Below are positions 5,066 to 5,114 of a DNA stretch of 5,114 nucleotides, in pieces. Source of the DNA: an uncultured Collinsella sp. Lineage in GTDB: Bacteria > Actinomycetota > Coriobacteriia > Coriobacteriales > Coriobacteriaceae. Positions within the stretch are counted from its first letter, which is position 1. Each line of letters starts with the position of its first letter. The DNA is taken from the NCBI GenBank assembly GCA_900543605.1, contig UQSK01000078.1, positions 1 to 5,114 of the forward strand, in the 5' to 3' direction. The notes beneath the pieces were generated by a model that saw only the letters and a program-made list of their open reading frames with translations, was not told where the DNA came from and did not search any database. Both the position numbers and the translations under genes were made by a program.

Positions 5066-5114
5066 CTGTCTCTTATACACATCTCCGAGCCCACGAGACG
5101 CGTAGTAATCTCGT
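5066..5114 (+). other. Nextera read-2 adapter with i7 index and P7 start
   Basis: CTGTCTCTTATACACATCT (5066-5084) is the inverted Tn5 mosaic end. It is followed by CCGAGCCCACGAGAC (5085-5099), an 8-base i7 index GCGTAGTA (5100-5107), and ATCTCGT (5108-5114), the beginning of P7. All of this is library sequence; genomic DNA ends at 5065. Confidence 0.98.

Overview
The window is one tagmented DNA fragment: bases 1-23 and 5066-5114 are Illumina Nextera (Tn5) adapter sequence, and only 24-5065 is genomic. The genomic part looks roughly 60% GC by eye, densely coding, with short intergenic gaps and good Shine-Dalgarno sites. The proteins (Mn-dependent family II pyrophosphatase, ROK glucokinase, short type I mannose-6-phosphate isomerase, GntR/HutC regulator, NhaA) and the GC content fit a gut Actinomycetota of the class Coriobacteriia, perhaps Collinsella. 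That assignment is inference and was not tested by any search.

Layout. 24-711 (minus): nhaA, a Na+/H+ antiporter whose C-terminal part is cut off by the fragment end. 712-978: its leader, with several stem-loops, including an intrinsic terminator only 34 nt before the start codon, and then the separate terminator of the upstream gene. 979-1902 (minus): ppaC, a manganese-dependent inorganic pyrophosphatase. 2036-2989 (minus): a ROK-family glucokinase. 2990-3326: a divergent regulatory region of about 340 bases with a near-perfect 14-bp inverted repeat and an AT-rich promoter side. 3327-4044 (plus): a GntR/HutC regulator that needs two single-base frame corrections to read as one 239-residue protein. 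4117-5049 (plus): manA, mannose-6-phosphate isomerase.

How the genes fit together. The glucokinase and ManA feed the top of glycolysis: glucose to glucose-6-phosphate, and mannose-6-phosphate to fructose-6-phosphate. They diverge from one control region, with a sugar-responsive type regulator in front of manA, so a local sugar-phosphate control circuit is plausible. PpaC (pyrophosphate removal) and NhaA (Na+/pH homeostasis) are housekeeping genes on the minus strand, each with its own signals.

The main points for a second look are the terminator-containing structured leader of nhaA (a possible riboswitch or attenuator), the inverted repeat before the glucokinase gene, and the doubly frameshifted GntR gene, which may be a sequencing artefact. 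I found no mobile element, CRISPR array, tRNA, rRNA or clearly novel multi-gene system.
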